Source: an uncultured Bacteroidales bacterium (GTDB lineage: Bacteria; Bacteroidota; Bacteroidia; Bacteroidales; F082). Taken from it: a stretch of DNA of 64,000 nt. The DNA lies in NCBI GenBank assembly GCA_905234645.1, contig CAJOIS010000004.1, forward strand, positions 1 to 64,000, written 5' to 3'. Shown here piece by piece: positions 8,492 through 17,135 of the stretch. The notes beneath the pieces are model-generated. The model saw nothing but the letters and a program-made list of their open reading frames with translations. It had not been told where the DNA came from and ran no database searches. The position numbers and the translations under genes were made by a program. The number at the start of each line of letters is the position of its first letter. The stretch's first letter is position 1.

Positions 8492-9199
8492 TCAAAAATC
8501 CATATTAGATTGCGCCAGAATCTCCTTGGTATCAGGATTAAAAGCGGTGAGATTGCCCAAACCGGGCTGCTCGGTCACATAAACGCCGTTGTCCAAGACG
8601 ATGAAGTCGTGATCTTTGTTGTTTTCGATGACGTGGTTGATAAAGCTGTAGTCGACAGGGATGTGACCGTGGATGATCTTCTTGCCGTGCGACTTGTTGT
8701 AATCGACTCTGAAACGGCGCGTCCACATCATGCTGCGCTCATCCTCGAAAGGATCGTCAATGTTGAAATTCATGCCGGCATGGACGAGGATGTATTCCTC
8801 CAACTCGATGTATGGCAGGCAAGCATTCATCCAATCGATGTATTTCTGGGGTATCTCGCGCGGATGCTTCACGCCGAAACTCTCCAAGGTGGTCTTGGCT
8901 CCTACGGCTTCCCATTCCTTCTGCTCGGGATGTTTGCCGAAGAGGCGTTTCTTCTGGTCGGCCTCGAAGGCCTTCACACACATATCCTCGTGGTTACCCT
9001 TGATGAAATGCACCTCATATTCCTCCTCTTGAAGGTGCATCAGGTAATCAATGACACCCTTGCCATCGGGGCCACGGTCAATGTAATCGCCGAGGAAATA
9101 GAGTTGGTCGTGCTTCGTGACCTTGAGCATGTTTTCGAGCAACACCTTCAAAGTCTTGGCACAGCCATGTATGTCGGGGATGATCCAGCGTTGCGACAT
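8492..9199 (-). CDS. Serine/threonine protein phosphatase-like metallophosphoesterase
   Basis: The 235-residue protein carries the metallophosphoesterase signatures DIHG (residues 9-12), GDYIDRG (37-43) and GNHED (68-72) and later HAG and HGH motifs that provide the remaining metal ligands. This arrangement matches PrpA/PrpB-type and ApaH-related phosphatases. The substrate could be a phosphoprotein or a dinucleoside polyphosphate. Its ATG overlaps the stop of the upstream acyltransferase (ATGA), so the two are translated from one message. Confidence 0.9.
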   Translation of the reverse strand: MSQRWIIPDIHGCAKTLKVLLENMLKVTKHDQLYFLGDYIDRGPDGKGVIDYLMHLQEEEYEVHFIKGNHEDMCVKAFEADQKKRLFGKHPEQKEWEAVGAKTTLESFGVKHPREIPQKYIDWMNACLPYIELEEYILVHAGMNFNIDDPFEDERSMMWTRRFRVDYNKSHGKKIIHGHIPVDYSFINHVIENNKDHDFIVLDNGVYVTEQPGLGNLTAFNPDTKEILAQSNMDF

Positions 9200-10488
9200 C
9201 AGAATAGATTATTGAGGTTGAGTGATTCGTATTGTCTTCTAAGCTTGGTCTTGAATGTCCAACGCACATCGGAGATCCAGCGGCGGCACAACTCGCAGTA
9301 ATCCACAAAGACGGAGTAAGAAAAGAACAGCAGCACGGTGCCGGCCAATGCCCACATCCAAGGCAAGAAACAGAATAGCAACACGGTGCCAATAATGAAG
9401 ACAATCGGGAAAAGCACAAGCTTGACACCATAACTCACCGTGTTACTGAAGGCTTTGTCCTTTAGCTTTCCTCTGATAACCAACGTAGTAAGCCATACAG
9501 GCAAGTTCACCGCAGCCGAGGCCACAAAGTACGGCAGACCCACAAGCAGGACGATAAACTTCCATAATGAGTTGAGCAACGGGTATTTCTTCGCTGTCGA
9601 CATGACGGAGATCTTCTGACGTCTGCGCTCCTTGGCAAAGTCAAGCACACGCTCAAAGAGGTTCTTGCATTCTTCAGGCTTTTCTTCCTTGTATTTCAGC
9701 ACCTTTGTGACAGTGTCGCGGTTGCGGAGCATCTTCTTGTAAAGGCCTCCCGCACGCTTTTCGTTTTTCATCTTCACGATTTCCCAGATGGCGTCGTAGT
9801 CCTCGTCATCAGGGATAAAAGTGAATAGTTTGGAAATCTCCACGTGGAGCTGGTCTTTCAGTATATTGATGTTGACGGCCTCGTTCTCCTCGGTGCTGTT
9901 CTTTATGAACTCGGTCACGTTGATGGGCTGGCCGAAGTTGATCATCGCCGTGCTGCGAAAACGGAAATAGTCGCCGTATTCGATGGCGGTGGGGATGATA
10001 TAGACAGGGCTTTTTTCGCCAAACTGCTTGTTGGCGTCGAGAGCGATATGGAACAAACCCTTGCCCATGCGCATCAGCGAGTGCTTGGTACGATGCGTGC
10101 CTTCGGGGAAGAGGTAGAGGTCAACCTGGTCGTGAACGACATCGACGGCCTTGTTGAGTGATTCGTCGTTGTTACGCACCGCCGCCACGCCATTGCGGAT
10201 GCGGAAAATAGGCAGGATACGCAAAAATGTCAACACCTTCGCCACGGTGGGATTCTTGAAGATATCACCACGTGCGATGAAAACCTTGCGGATGTTGTTC
10301 GATGACAACAGCACCAAGGCATCCATCAACGTATTGCTGTGGTTAACGCCAAAAATCAGTCCTCCCTCTTTCGGAAGGTTTTCTTTGCCGTGCACCTCAA
10401 ACCTACGGTATGAGCGCCTAGTGTTCCAGTTGACAAACGGCAACAAAAAGGAATATAAATAGTCTGGATCTTGGATTTTCTTGGCCAT
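9199..10488 (-). CDS. 1-acylglycerol-3-phosphate acyltransferase family protein (PlsC domain)
   Basis: The 429-residue protein has the PlsC acyltransferase motifs NHSNTLMD (HX5D form, His50 and Asp56) and FPEGTH (126-131), followed by a charged middle region and hydrophobic C-terminal helices (about 310-400), so it is membrane-bound. Family members transfer acyl chains to lysophosphatidic acid or related lipids; the C-terminal extension is longer than in E. coli PlsC. A longer frame to 10536 overlaps the divergent promoter; the -7 box at 10511-10518 puts the start at 10488. It is the first gene of a two-gene operon with the phosphatase. Confidence 0.88.
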   Translation of the reverse strand: MAKKIQDPDYLYSFLLPFVNWNTRRSYRRFEVHGKENLPKEGGLIFGVNHSNTLMDALVLLSSNNIRKVFIARGDIFKNPTVAKVLTFLRILPIFRIRNGVAAVRNNDESLNKAVDVVHDQVDLYLFPEGTHRTKHSLMRMGKGLFHIALDANKQFGEKSPVYIIPTAIEYGDYFRFRSTAMINFGQPINVTEFIKNSTEENEAVNINILKDQLHVEISKLFTFIPDDEDYDAIWEIVKMKNEKRAGGLYKKMLRNRDTVTKVLKYKEEKPEECKNLFERVLDFAKERRRQKISVMSTAKKYPLLNSLWKFIVLLVGLPYFVASAAVNLPVWLTTLVIRGKLKDKAFSNTVSYGVKLVLFPIVFIIGTVLLFCFLPWMWALAGTVLLFFSYSVFVDYCELCRRWISDVRWTFKTKLRRQYESLNLNNLF

Positions 10489-10510
10489 TTCAGAGTCGAA
10501 AATAGGTGTA

Positions 10511-10518
10511 CAAAAGTA
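10511..10518 (-). promoter_or_regulatory. -7 box for the acyltransferase operon (TACTTTTG)
   Basis: The minus-strand sequence TACTTTTG is a full consensus match and ends 22 bases before the ATG at 10488. Confidence 0.65.
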
Positions 10519-10597
10519 CATATTTATCCCAAACACAACCCTGTTTTTCTGTCAAACCATAAAATTTACTATTTTTACGGCCTCAATGATGAACGAA

Positions 10598-12022
10598 ATG
10601 AAGATAAAAACACCTGTCATCCTTGGATTATTGTTCTTTTGTTGGACATTGACTTCTTGCCACAACGAGCCTCAAACACCTGACGATAACGACGCCATCG
10701 TTGATACCCTCACCATATTGCAACATGTGCAGAAAAGAGGCGTTTTGAGAGCCGTGACAAACTGCGAAATAATCAATTACAATACGGAAAAAAGCACTCC
10801 ATCCGGATTCGAATATGAGTTGTTGAGCGACTTCTGCAAAGACAATGGGCTAGAGCTGGAGATGCTGGTTAACGAAAACCTCGACTCCTGTTATATGCTG
10901 CTCGATTCCTGTAAGGTGGACATAGTGGCTGTGGGGGTCGGTTCCAACAAAGACATGAAACGGCGCTTCCTGCTGACCAACCCAATCCTCATGCAGCGGA
11001 GTGTGTTGGTGCAGCGCCTCCCAAAAGACTGGAACAAAATGTCAACAGCCAATGAAGTTGAAAACCAACTGCTTCGCTCTTCTGTTGACTTGGCAGGCAA
11101 GACCATTTACCTGCCCAAAGGCAGCCACGAGGTCAAATTGCTGGAACACCTCTCCGACCAAATTGGCGACACCATCTATATCAAGGAATGTGACAGCCTC
11201 AACAGCGTTGACTTGGTGAAAGCGGTTTCTTCGGGAGAAATCGACTACACCGTGGTGGAGGAATATATGGCACGCATGGCGTCATTGGACTTGAAAGGCC
11301 TCGACACCAAGTTGAATGTCAGTGTGGAACAGCCTCTGGGCTGGGCCATCAGCAACCATGAAGGCGACTCATCTTTGCTTTATGCCCTCAACAGCTGGAT
11401 CGATGGCTTCGAGCAACGCAACCTCAACCGCATCTTGGCGAAATATGTCAACAAAGGCAATGTCTTCTCCAAACACAAACCCGCAAGTGGAGCGCTGTCG
11501 GAGTTTGACGACATCATCAAGAAAACCGCCAAGAACATCGGTTGGGACTGGCGTCTGCTGGCATCGCTTATCTATCAGGAGTCACGTTTTAGGAAGGACC
11601 TCGAAAGCGAAAAAGGTGCTTTCGGCCTCATGCAACTCATGCCTGTTGTGATGGAACGGTACGAAATCGACTACGACGCCACGCCCGAGGAGCAACTCAA
11701 CGCTGGCGGACAACTCATCAGTTTCCTTGACGACTGCCTCAAGAACAAGGTAACCGACAGCGTCGAAAGGGTGAAGTTTGTGTTGGCTGCCTATAACTCC
11801 GGGCTCGGTCATGTGTACGACGCCCAACGACTCGCCCAGAAATACGGCAAATACCCCGACATTTGGGACAACAATGTGGACTATTTCATTCTCAACAAAT
11901 CAAAGAAACAATATTACAACGACACCTGCTGCCGTGCAGGCTACTTACGCGGCACCGAGACCTACCGTTTCGTGGAAGAAGTACTCGACCGTTTCTACCA
12001 ATACCAAGCAACATACAATTGA
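10598..12022 (+). CDS. MltF-like membrane-bound lytic murein transglycosylase
   Basis: The product (474 residues from this start) begins with a lipoprotein signal ending LTSC, so it should be membrane-anchored. An N-terminal solute-binding domain of family 3 (about 35-285, starting VQKRGVLRAVTNC) is joined to a C-terminal SLT transglycosylase domain (about 305-470) containing ASLIYQESRF, where Glu328 is the expected catalytic acid, and GAFGLMQLMP. This matches MltF, which cleaves peptidoglycan glycan strands to anhydromuropeptides. Other starts are the ATG at 10586 or 10589 and a longer frame from 10481; the signal peptide fits 10586-10598 best. A weak -7 box (TATTTTTA) sits at about 10569-10576. 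Confidence 0.9.
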   Translation: MKIKTPVILGLLFFCWTLTSCHNEPQTPDDNDAIVDTLTILQHVQKRGVLRAVTNCEIINYNTEKSTPSGFEYELLSDFCKDNGLELEMLVNENLDSCYMLLDSCKVDIVAVGVGSNKDMKRRFLLTNPILMQRSVLVQRLPKDWNKMSTANEVENQLLRSSVDLAGKTIYLPKGSHEVKLLEHLSDQIGDTIYIKECDSLNSVDLVKAVSSGEIDYTVVEEYMARMASLDLKGLDTKLNVSVEQPLGWAISNHEGDSSLLYALNSWIDGFEQRNLNRILAKYVNKGNVFSKHKPASGALSEFDDIIKKTAKNIGWDWRLLASLIYQESRFRKDLESEKGAFGLMQLMPVVMERYEIDYDATPEEQLNAGGQLISFLDDCLKNKVTDSVERVKFVLAAYNSGLGHVYDAQRLAQKYGKYPDIWDNNVDYFILNKSKKQYYNDTCCRAGYLRGTETYRFVEEVLDRFYQYQATYN

Positions 12023-12026
12023 CAAG

Positions 12027-12050
12027 GGTTCCTGAACCCGTCGAAGGACC
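12027..12050 (+). repeat. Dispersed CCTGAGCCTGTCGAAGG-type element
   Basis: The sequence GGTTCCTGAACCCGTCGAAG continues to GGACC, giving GGT/ACC ends. It belongs to the same family as 47182-47208 and as copies inside two genes (22197 and 53513). It lies 4 bases after the transglycosylase stop. Confidence 0.7.
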
Positions 12051-12069
12051 TTTATAATGATACCATCAT

Positions 12070-12708
12070 ATGAAAAAAGCATTATTCACATTAATCATAG
12101 CCCTGCCCCTCTTTTTTAACGCATCTGTTCATGCCCAAAAGTTCAACGCCGGCGTCATAGCAGGAGCTGTCTTTTCCCAAGTGGATGCCCCGGATGAAGT
12201 GTATCAAGGCTTCCACCAACTGGGATTTACAGCCGGCTTTTTCGCCAACCTGCCCTTTGACGAGTATTGGTCGGCACAAATGGAACTGAAATACTCGCTT
12301 TTCGGCGCTCATTCTTCCGACAAAGAGATAAACGAGTATGCTTACCCACCCTATAGCCTGCGCCTTCACTATGCTGAAATTCCCTTGATGCTCCGTTGCA
12401 ACCTTGGGGCTTTCCGTTTGAACTTCATCACCTTGGAAGCTGGTGCCAGCCTCGACTTCCGGCTTCGTGCCACTGAGGATGCCGACGGCGACTATCAGGT
12501 GACAACGGGGCGATGGAACTTTTTCACCGCTACAGCCAATGCTGGCGCGCATGTCGCCATCAACAAGCATTTCGGCATAGGCGCACGCTTCATGTATTCC
12601 GTGGTGCCATGCCGTTTTTCGGGTTATCCGGGATGGTTTTATAACCAATACTACAACAAGGTGGTTCAGTTTACCCTGACCTACAACATCAACTCTCCCC
12701 TGCGATAA
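12070..12708 (+). CDS. Outer-membrane beta-barrel protein (PorT-like)
   Basis: The 212-residue protein has a signal peptide (MKKALFTLIIALPLFFNASV, cleaved near HAQ) and then alternating amphipathic strands (FNAGVIAGAVFSQVD, LGFTAGFFANLPF, SAQMELKYSLFG) ending in an aromatic-rich final strand (KVVQFTLTYNI). This is the outer-membrane beta-barrel family common in Bacteroidetes and related to PorT. Its function is not predictable. Its end overlaps the convergent queG end by 20 bases. Confidence 0.85.
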   Translation: MKKALFTLIIALPLFFNASVHAQKFNAGVIAGAVFSQVDAPDEVYQGFHQLGFTAGFFANLPFDEYWSAQMELKYSLFGAHSSDKEINEYAYPPYSLRLHYAEIPLMLRCNLGAFRLNFITLEAGASLDFRLRATEDADGDYQVTTGRWNFFTATANAGAHVAINKHFGIGARFMYSVVPCRFSGYPGWFYNQYYNKVVQFTLTYNINSPLR

Positions 12709-13612
12709 AGTCGATGTTCCGTTTCAGGCCTTCGTAACCGGCACGCTGCATGGCGGAGTGCTTGAACATCGTGTCAAAATCGGCTTTGGTCAGGTTTTTC
12801 CAATCTTCTTCACGCATGGAAAGCAGCCTTTCCGAAGGCTGAAATTCGGGTTCTCTGTTGGGTAGCGAGAATTTGTTGTAGGGACACACATCCTGGCAGA
12901 TGTCGCAGCCATACATCCAGCCATTGAAAACTTTGGGGTCGAGGTGTGCAAGGTCGCCTTTGTATTCGATGGTCAGATAAGAGATGCACTTGCGGGCGTC
13001 AATATGGAATGGAGCTTCCAAGGCGCCAGTGGGACAAGCATCGATGCACTTGGTGCAACGGCCGCAACGGTTACCCAATGCTTGGCCTGTTTCTTCCAAT
13101 TCAATAGGCAAAAACAAATGCCCGATAAAGAAAAAAGAGCCCCTCTTGGGATGGATCAATGTGGTGTTTTTGCCAATGAAACCCAAGCCACAACGTACAG
13201 CCCAGGCACGGTCGAGGACAGGAGCCGAGTCAACAAAGACGCGAGTGTTTTCCAGTTTCCCTGTCTGACTCTCTATGCGTTCCAACAGGTGACGCATCTT
13301 GTTCTTCAACACCTCGTGGTAATCGGCGCCATAGGCGTATTTGGCGATTTTGAACTTGTCGCCATCGCCGATTTGTTGTTTGGGAAAGTAATTGTATAGG
13401 ACTGTGACGATGCTTTTCGTGCCTTCCACAAGCAGGCGGGGGTCATAGCGTTTTTCCTTGTTGCGCGTCAAGTAGCCCATCTCGCCCTCACGGCCGCCTT
13501 CAAGCCACTGCTCCACATGCACCGACTCAGTGTCCAACGCCGTTGCATTGGCAATGCCACAGGCATCAAAGCCCATGCGCTCGGCTTCGGCGACAATCCA
13601 CGAGGCGTCCAT
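12689..13612 (-). CDS. queG: Epoxyqueuosine reductase
   Basis: QueG reduces epoxyqueuosine in tRNA to queuosine using a cobalamin cofactor and two [4Fe-4S] clusters. The 307-residue protein has both cluster motifs: CGRCTKCIDACP (Cys183, 186, 189, 193) and CDICQDVCP (Cys236, 239, 243), with an additional Cys209, and an N-terminal cobalamin domain with VDSAPVLDR (about 128-136). It is translationally coupled to the upstream beta-barrel gene (ATGA at 13612). The dependence on cobalamin fits the adenosyltransferase gene at 38711. Confidence 0.96.
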   Translation of the reverse strand: MDASWIVAEAERMGFDACGIANATALDTESVHVEQWLEGGREGEMGYLTRNKEKRYDPRLLVEGTKSIVTVLYNYFPKQQIGDGDKFKIAKYAYGADYHEVLKNKMRHLLERIESQTGKLENTRVFVDSAPVLDRAWAVRCGLGFIGKNTTLIHPKRGSFFFIGHLFLPIELEETGQALGNRCGRCTKCIDACPTGALEAPFHIDARKCISYLTIEYKGDLAHLDPKVFNGWMYGCDICQDVCPYNKFSLPNREPEFQPSERLLSMREEDWKNLTKADFDTMFKHSAMQRAGYEGLKRNIDFIAGES

Positions 13613-14304
13613 CAGAACGGGGCAAAGGTCACACCCACCGAAAGCGGATGGAACTCAGGAGCATTGTGGCCCACCGAAAACACCGGGTTGAACTGATAGG
13701 CGGCATAAGCACTCACCCATTTCCAGCCTATGCGCAAGGTAGCGGAATAGGCCATGCGTTCTACGTTGTTGATATAGACATACTTCTCATGGATGGTGAC
13801 ACCGCTTTCATCCGTAAGGACACCGTCTTCGTCGGGACCGACATAACGGGTCTTCGTGCCAATCATCACACCCACCTTGAAGCCCGCACTGATCTTCACC
13901 TGATCCTTGATGCGGAAATTGATCAACAGCGGCACCTCGCCATAGGTAGGGTTGACTTTATAGCGCTTGAAGCCTTCCACATCGCGGTAGTTTTTCAGCA
14001 CCAAATCTCCATTCGTATATGGATTCATGATGCGGGTGTAGGAGAAATAGTTGTGCGATGACACGCCCAAGCCAATGGAAACCGTATGCTTCGAGCTTTC
14101 ACCTAAAGGGAAATTATAAGTAAGCGCACAACCCACACCTTGATTGACCATACGTGGGTCCCAATTGTCGCTGGGGGCAAGTTGGAAGTCGTTGAACAGG
14201 TCTAAGCTAAAGGTGACTCTGTTGTCGGTTTTATTGGCAATGAGTTGGGCGAAACTTGTCGCCGAAATGACCAATGCGATGAGGGTGAAAAGTGCTTTCT
14301 TCAT
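13612..14304 (-). CDS. Outer-membrane beta-barrel protein
   Basis: The 230-residue protein has a signal peptide (MKKALFTLIALVISATSFAQ) and amphipathic strands (VTFSLDLFNDF, HTVSIGLGVSSH, VKISAGFKVGVMIG), ending in a strand closing with Phe (LSVGVTFAPF), the usual beta-barrel C-terminal signature. It is unlike the barrel at 12070 outside the shared fold, although both begin with nearly the same signal peptide. It lies in a three-gene operon between a small acidic protein and queG. Confidence 0.85.
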   Translation of the reverse strand: MKKALFTLIALVISATSFAQLIANKTDNRVTFSLDLFNDFQLAPSDNWDPRMVNQGVGCALTYNFPLGESSKHTVSIGLGVSSHNYFSYTRIMNPYTNGDLVLKNYRDVEGFKRYKVNPTYGEVPLLINFRIKDQVKISAGFKVGVMIGTKTRYVGPDEDGVLTDESGVTIHEKYVYINNVERMAYSATLRIGWKWVSAYAAYQFNPVFSVGHNAPEFHPLSVGVTFAPF

Positions 14305-14330
14305 TTGATTATCGTTGTTTTGTTATTCGC

Positions 14331-14777
14331 TTAATGATTCTCTGTAATCTCAGAGCGTTCGTCCAATAGGCGGTTGATCTCATCCTCTGTGAGCTCCGGG
14401 TTACGCAATTGCTTGTCGATGGCAGCCAATTGGGCTTCCAGATTCTCCGTGGTACCAGGGATATCTGTCAGTTGTTTCTCTTTATTGACAGGAGGCTCTT
14501 GAGGAGTAACGGTTTGATTGTCGGCAATCTGTCCACCACCGAAGTTCTTCAACTGACCCATGACCATGTTCACCATCTGCTTGGAGAAAGGATCAAGCTT
14601 GTAGATTTCGACTTTCATGTCGTCCTTCAGCTCATCGAAATCCTCCAAAAACATCTTCAGCTGTTCCTTCTGTTCCTCGTTGATGCCAGGAATGGCGTCG
14701 AGGTCCTGGTTTTCCATCATCTTCTTGAACATGTTCAAGAGGTCGTCGAGTCCGTTATTTAAGTTGTTGTCGTCCAT
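14331..14777 (-). CDS. Small acidic hypothetical protein
   Basis: The 148-residue product starts MDDNNLNNGLDDLLNMFKKM and is mostly helical and acidic, with a Gln-Thr-Pro-rich linker (about 95-115) and a C-terminal coiled-coil segment (LEAQLAAIDKQLRNPELTED). There is no signal peptide or domain I recognise. The longer frame to 14936 runs into the divergent crotonase promoter region, so I use the ATG at 14777. It is the first gene of the operon with the beta-barrel protein and queG. Confidence 0.7.
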   Translation of the reverse strand: MDDNNLNNGLDDLLNMFKKMMENQDLDAIPGINEEQKEQLKMFLEDFDELKDDMKVEIYKLDPFSKQMVNMVMGQLKNFGGGQIADNQTVTPQEPPVNKEKQLTDIPGTTENLEAQLAAIDKQLRNPELTEDEINRLLDERSEITENH

Positions 14778-14909
14778 CTTTGTAATTGGAATTAGGTAGT
14801 TGACATCATCAAAAACCATTCCGCCTGCAAAGAAACGCTTTTTTTGCGTAAGGATTGCGCCAAATTGACATTTTTTTGCGATTATTGCAGTTTCAAACAT
14901 AAGACGACC

Positions 14910-15698
14910 ATGGAATTCAACACGATAAAGGTACAACTAGGTGAAAGCATGGCTTGGATCAACCTCGACCGTCCCGAAGTGCGCAACGCCTTGAATGCCG
15001 AATTGATACGCGAGCTTACCGAGGTCTTCGACTGGCTCAACAGCCGCGACGACATCCGTGTCATCATCCTGAAAGGTAACGGCAAGGCTTTTTGTGCCGG
15101 CGCCGACCTAGATTACATGAAAGCGATGGCCAAATATAGCTATCCCCAGAATCTCGACGATGCACAAAGACTCTCCAAGTTGTTTCAGACCGTCTATTTC
15201 TGTAACAAGGCCGTCATCGTCGACGTGCACGGCGCCTGTATCGGTGGAGCCAACGGCATCATCGCTGCCGCCGACATTGTGATCGCCGAGAAGGAAACGA
15301 AATTCGCCTTTTCGGAGGTGCGTCTCGGCATCACGCCAGCCACCATCTCGCCTTTTGTGTTGGCCAAAATCGGCAACACCGCCGCCAAGGAGTTGATGCT
15401 CACGGGACGTCGTTTCACCGCCGATGAAGCCAAAGACTTCCGTCTGGTGAACGCTGTCGTCGACGAAACTGAGATGATCGACACCGAGCGCCAATACATT
15501 GAACATTTCCTGCATGCCTCGCCCGGTGCCATCGCCGAGTGCAAGAACCTGCTCCGCGTGGTAAGCGGCACCGGCGACCCCTTCAACCCTGTTTTCATGC
15601 AGACTTCAATGGCCATCGCCAACCAACGCATCTCCAAGGCCGGGCAGGAAGGCATGGCAGCGTTTTTCGAAAAGCGTAAACCCGAATGGGACAAATAA
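14910..15698 (+). CDS. Enoyl-CoA hydratase/isomerase family protein (methylglutaconyl-CoA hydratase-like)
   Basis: The 262-residue protein shows the crotonase oxyanion-hole motifs CAGADL (residues 62-67) and GACIGGANG (108-116), and the catalytic Glu136 in SEVRLG. The first of the two classic crotonase glutamates is replaced by Gly116. This pattern, with the ISPFVLAKIG stretch, resembles LiuC-type methylglutaconyl-CoA hydratases of leucine catabolism. A general enoyl-CoA hydratase role is the alternative. An upstream in-frame TTG at 14844 overlaps the opposite promoter region and is unlikely. It is probably co-transcribed with elbB, 16 bases downstream. Confidence 0.87.
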   Translation: MEFNTIKVQLGESMAWINLDRPEVRNALNAELIRELTEVFDWLNSRDDIRVIILKGNGKAFCAGADLDYMKAMAKYSYPQNLDDAQRLSKLFQTVYFCNKAVIVDVHGACIGGANGIIAAADIVIAEKETKFAFSEVRLGITPATISPFVLAKIGNTAAKELMLTGRRFTADEAKDFRLVNAVVDETEMIDTERQYIEHFLHASPGAIAECKNLLRVVSGTGDPFNPVFMQTSMAIANQRISKAGQEGMAAFFEKRKPEWDK

Positions 15699-15714
15699 TC
15701 AAAACAACTATACT

Positions 15715-16386
15715 ATGAAGAAATTTGCAGTAATCCTGGCCGGCTGCGGTCGTAAGGATGGCAGTGAAATCAACGAAGCCATAACACTTTTGCTCTCCAT
15801 TGAGCAGCACCATTGCGAATACCAATGCTTCGCCCCCGACCGCCCGCAGACAGAGGTCATTGACCACCTGACAGAAAAGAAGGTCACCAACGCCAAACGC
15901 AACATCCTTACCGAGGCTGCGCGACTTGCTCGCAGTAAAATCCTTCCCATCGAAGAATACAAAGCTGCCGACTATGACGGTTTGCTCTTCAGCGGCGGCT
16001 ATGGTGTGGCTAAAAACCTGTGCGACTACGCCTACAAAGGTGCCGACATGGAGGTGGAACCCGACGTGGCCCGTGCCATTGTCGAAACACGTGAAGCCAA
16101 CAAACCCATTGGTGGTATGTGTATCGCGCCCGTAATGTTCGCCAAGCTGTTGCCTGGCGTATGCGTCACCTTGGGCAACGAAGGCACGCCCGATGCCGAC
16201 AACATCCGCAAGATGGGAGCTTACCATGTACAAACCGAACATGGCGACGTATGTGCCGACAATGAACTATTGGTGTTCTCCACACCTGCCTACATGCTTG
16301 ACGCTACATTAAAAGATGTCTATGACGGTGCCTATAACCTTATTGAGGCCATCGTTGAAACCTTGGAGGATAAAACACACAAATAA
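15715..16386 (+). CDS. elbB: Isoprenoid biosynthesis glyoxalase ElbB (DJ-1/PfpI fold)
   Basis: The 223-residue protein begins KKFAVILAGCGRKDGSEINE and has FSGGYGVAKNLCDYA and the nucleophile-elbow sequence GGMCIAPVMFAK with Cys136. These identify the ElbB subgroup of the DJ-1/PfpI superfamily, which has weak glyoxalase activity. The link to isoprenoid production was reported from E. coli overexpression work, so the name overstates what is known. It follows a crotonase gene and ends two bases before the convergent upp stop. Confidence 0.92.
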   Translation: MKKFAVILAGCGRKDGSEINEAITLLLSIEQHHCEYQCFAPDRPQTEVIDHLTEKKVTNAKRNILTEAARLARSKILPIEEYKAADYDGLLFSGGYGVAKNLCDYAYKGADMEVEPDVARAIVETREANKPIGGMCIAPVMFAKLLPGVCVTLGNEGTPDADNIRKMGAYHVQTEHGDVCADNELLVFSTPAYMLDATLKDVYDGAYNLIEAIVETLEDKTHK

Positions 16387-16388
16387 GA

Positions 16389-17051
16389 TCAGATCTTGTC
16401 GCCATATGCCAAATCCCCTGCATCACCGAGGCCGGGGACGATATACTTGTGTTCGTTCAAGACGGGATCGATGGCGGCACACCACAACGTGACATTGTCC
16501 AATGGCCTGAAGAGTTTCATCAGGTTGTCAATACCGGCTTGGGCGGCAATGACACAGCACAGATGCAATTGCTTCGGAATGCCTTTGGTGCATAGGGCTT
16601 GGTAGGCTAGTTCAAGGCTACCACCTGTGGCCAGCATCGGGTCGGCGATGATAAGGGTTTTGTCCGTCAAATCAGGCGCAGCGAGGTATTCCACCTTGAT
16701 GCCCACGTTTTCATGCTTTTCGTCCAAATAATAACGGTAAGCCGACACGAAGGCATTGCCTGCATGGTCGAATATGTCCAGGAAGCCTTGGTGGAAGGGC
16801 AAGCCCGCGCGAAAAACGGTGGCGAGCACCACCTCATCATCGGGAGTATTTGCTTTAGCTTCGGCCAGCGGCGTTTGGATGCTTTTTTCTGAGTAATGCA
16901 AAGTCTTGCTGACTTCATAGGCCATCATCTGTCCGATGCGCTGCAGGTTATGGCGAAAAGTGTTGCGGTCGGCTTGTACCTTGATGTCTCTCAACTCAGC
17001 CACATATTGGTTGACGATGCTGTTGCTTGCTGCGAAATTGATGATGTTCAT
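16389..17051 (-). CDS. upp: Uracil phosphoribosyltransferase
   Basis: This enzyme converts uracil and PRPP to UMP in pyrimidine salvage. The 220-residue protein has the PRPP-binding loop IIADPMLATGGS (residues 134-145) and the C-terminal uracil-binding region PGLGDAGDLAYG typical of Upp. The start at 17051 is supported by a -7 box 19 bases upstream; an extended frame to 17108 would read through the promoter and the neighbouring terminator. Confidence 0.95.
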   Translation of the reverse strand: MNIINFAASNSIVNQYVAELRDIKVQADRNTFRHNLQRIGQMMAYEVSKTLHYSEKSIQTPLAEAKANTPDDEVVLATVFRAGLPFHQGFLDIFDHAGNAFVSAYRYYLDEKHENVGIKVEYLAAPDLTDKTLIIADPMLATGGSLELAYQALCTKGIPKQLHLCCVIAAQAGIDNLMKLFRPLDNVTLWCAAIDPVLNEHKYIVPGLGDAGDLAYGDKI

Positions 17052-17070
17052 GACGCGAAAAAGATTTCTG

Positions 17071-17078
17071 CAAAGGTA
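17071..17078 (-). promoter_or_regulatory. -7 box for upp (TACCTTTG)
   Basis: The minus strand reads TACCTTTG, a full consensus match, 19 bases before the upp ATG and just after the terminator of the upstream gene. Confidence 0.7.
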
Positions 17079-17081
17079 TAA

Positions 17082-17119
17082 AAAAATCGGGGGTGACCCG
17101 AAAGTCACCCTCGATTTTT
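17082..17119 (-). terminator. Intrinsic terminator of the serine-rich protein gene
   Basis: A 16-bp stem (AAAAATCGGGGGTGAC with GTCACCCTCGATTTTT, one G-T pair) around the loop CCGAAA is followed on the minus strand by a T run. It separates the serine-rich gene from the upp promoter. Confidence 0.88.
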
Positions 17120-17135
17120 CATATATGGCTTGGTG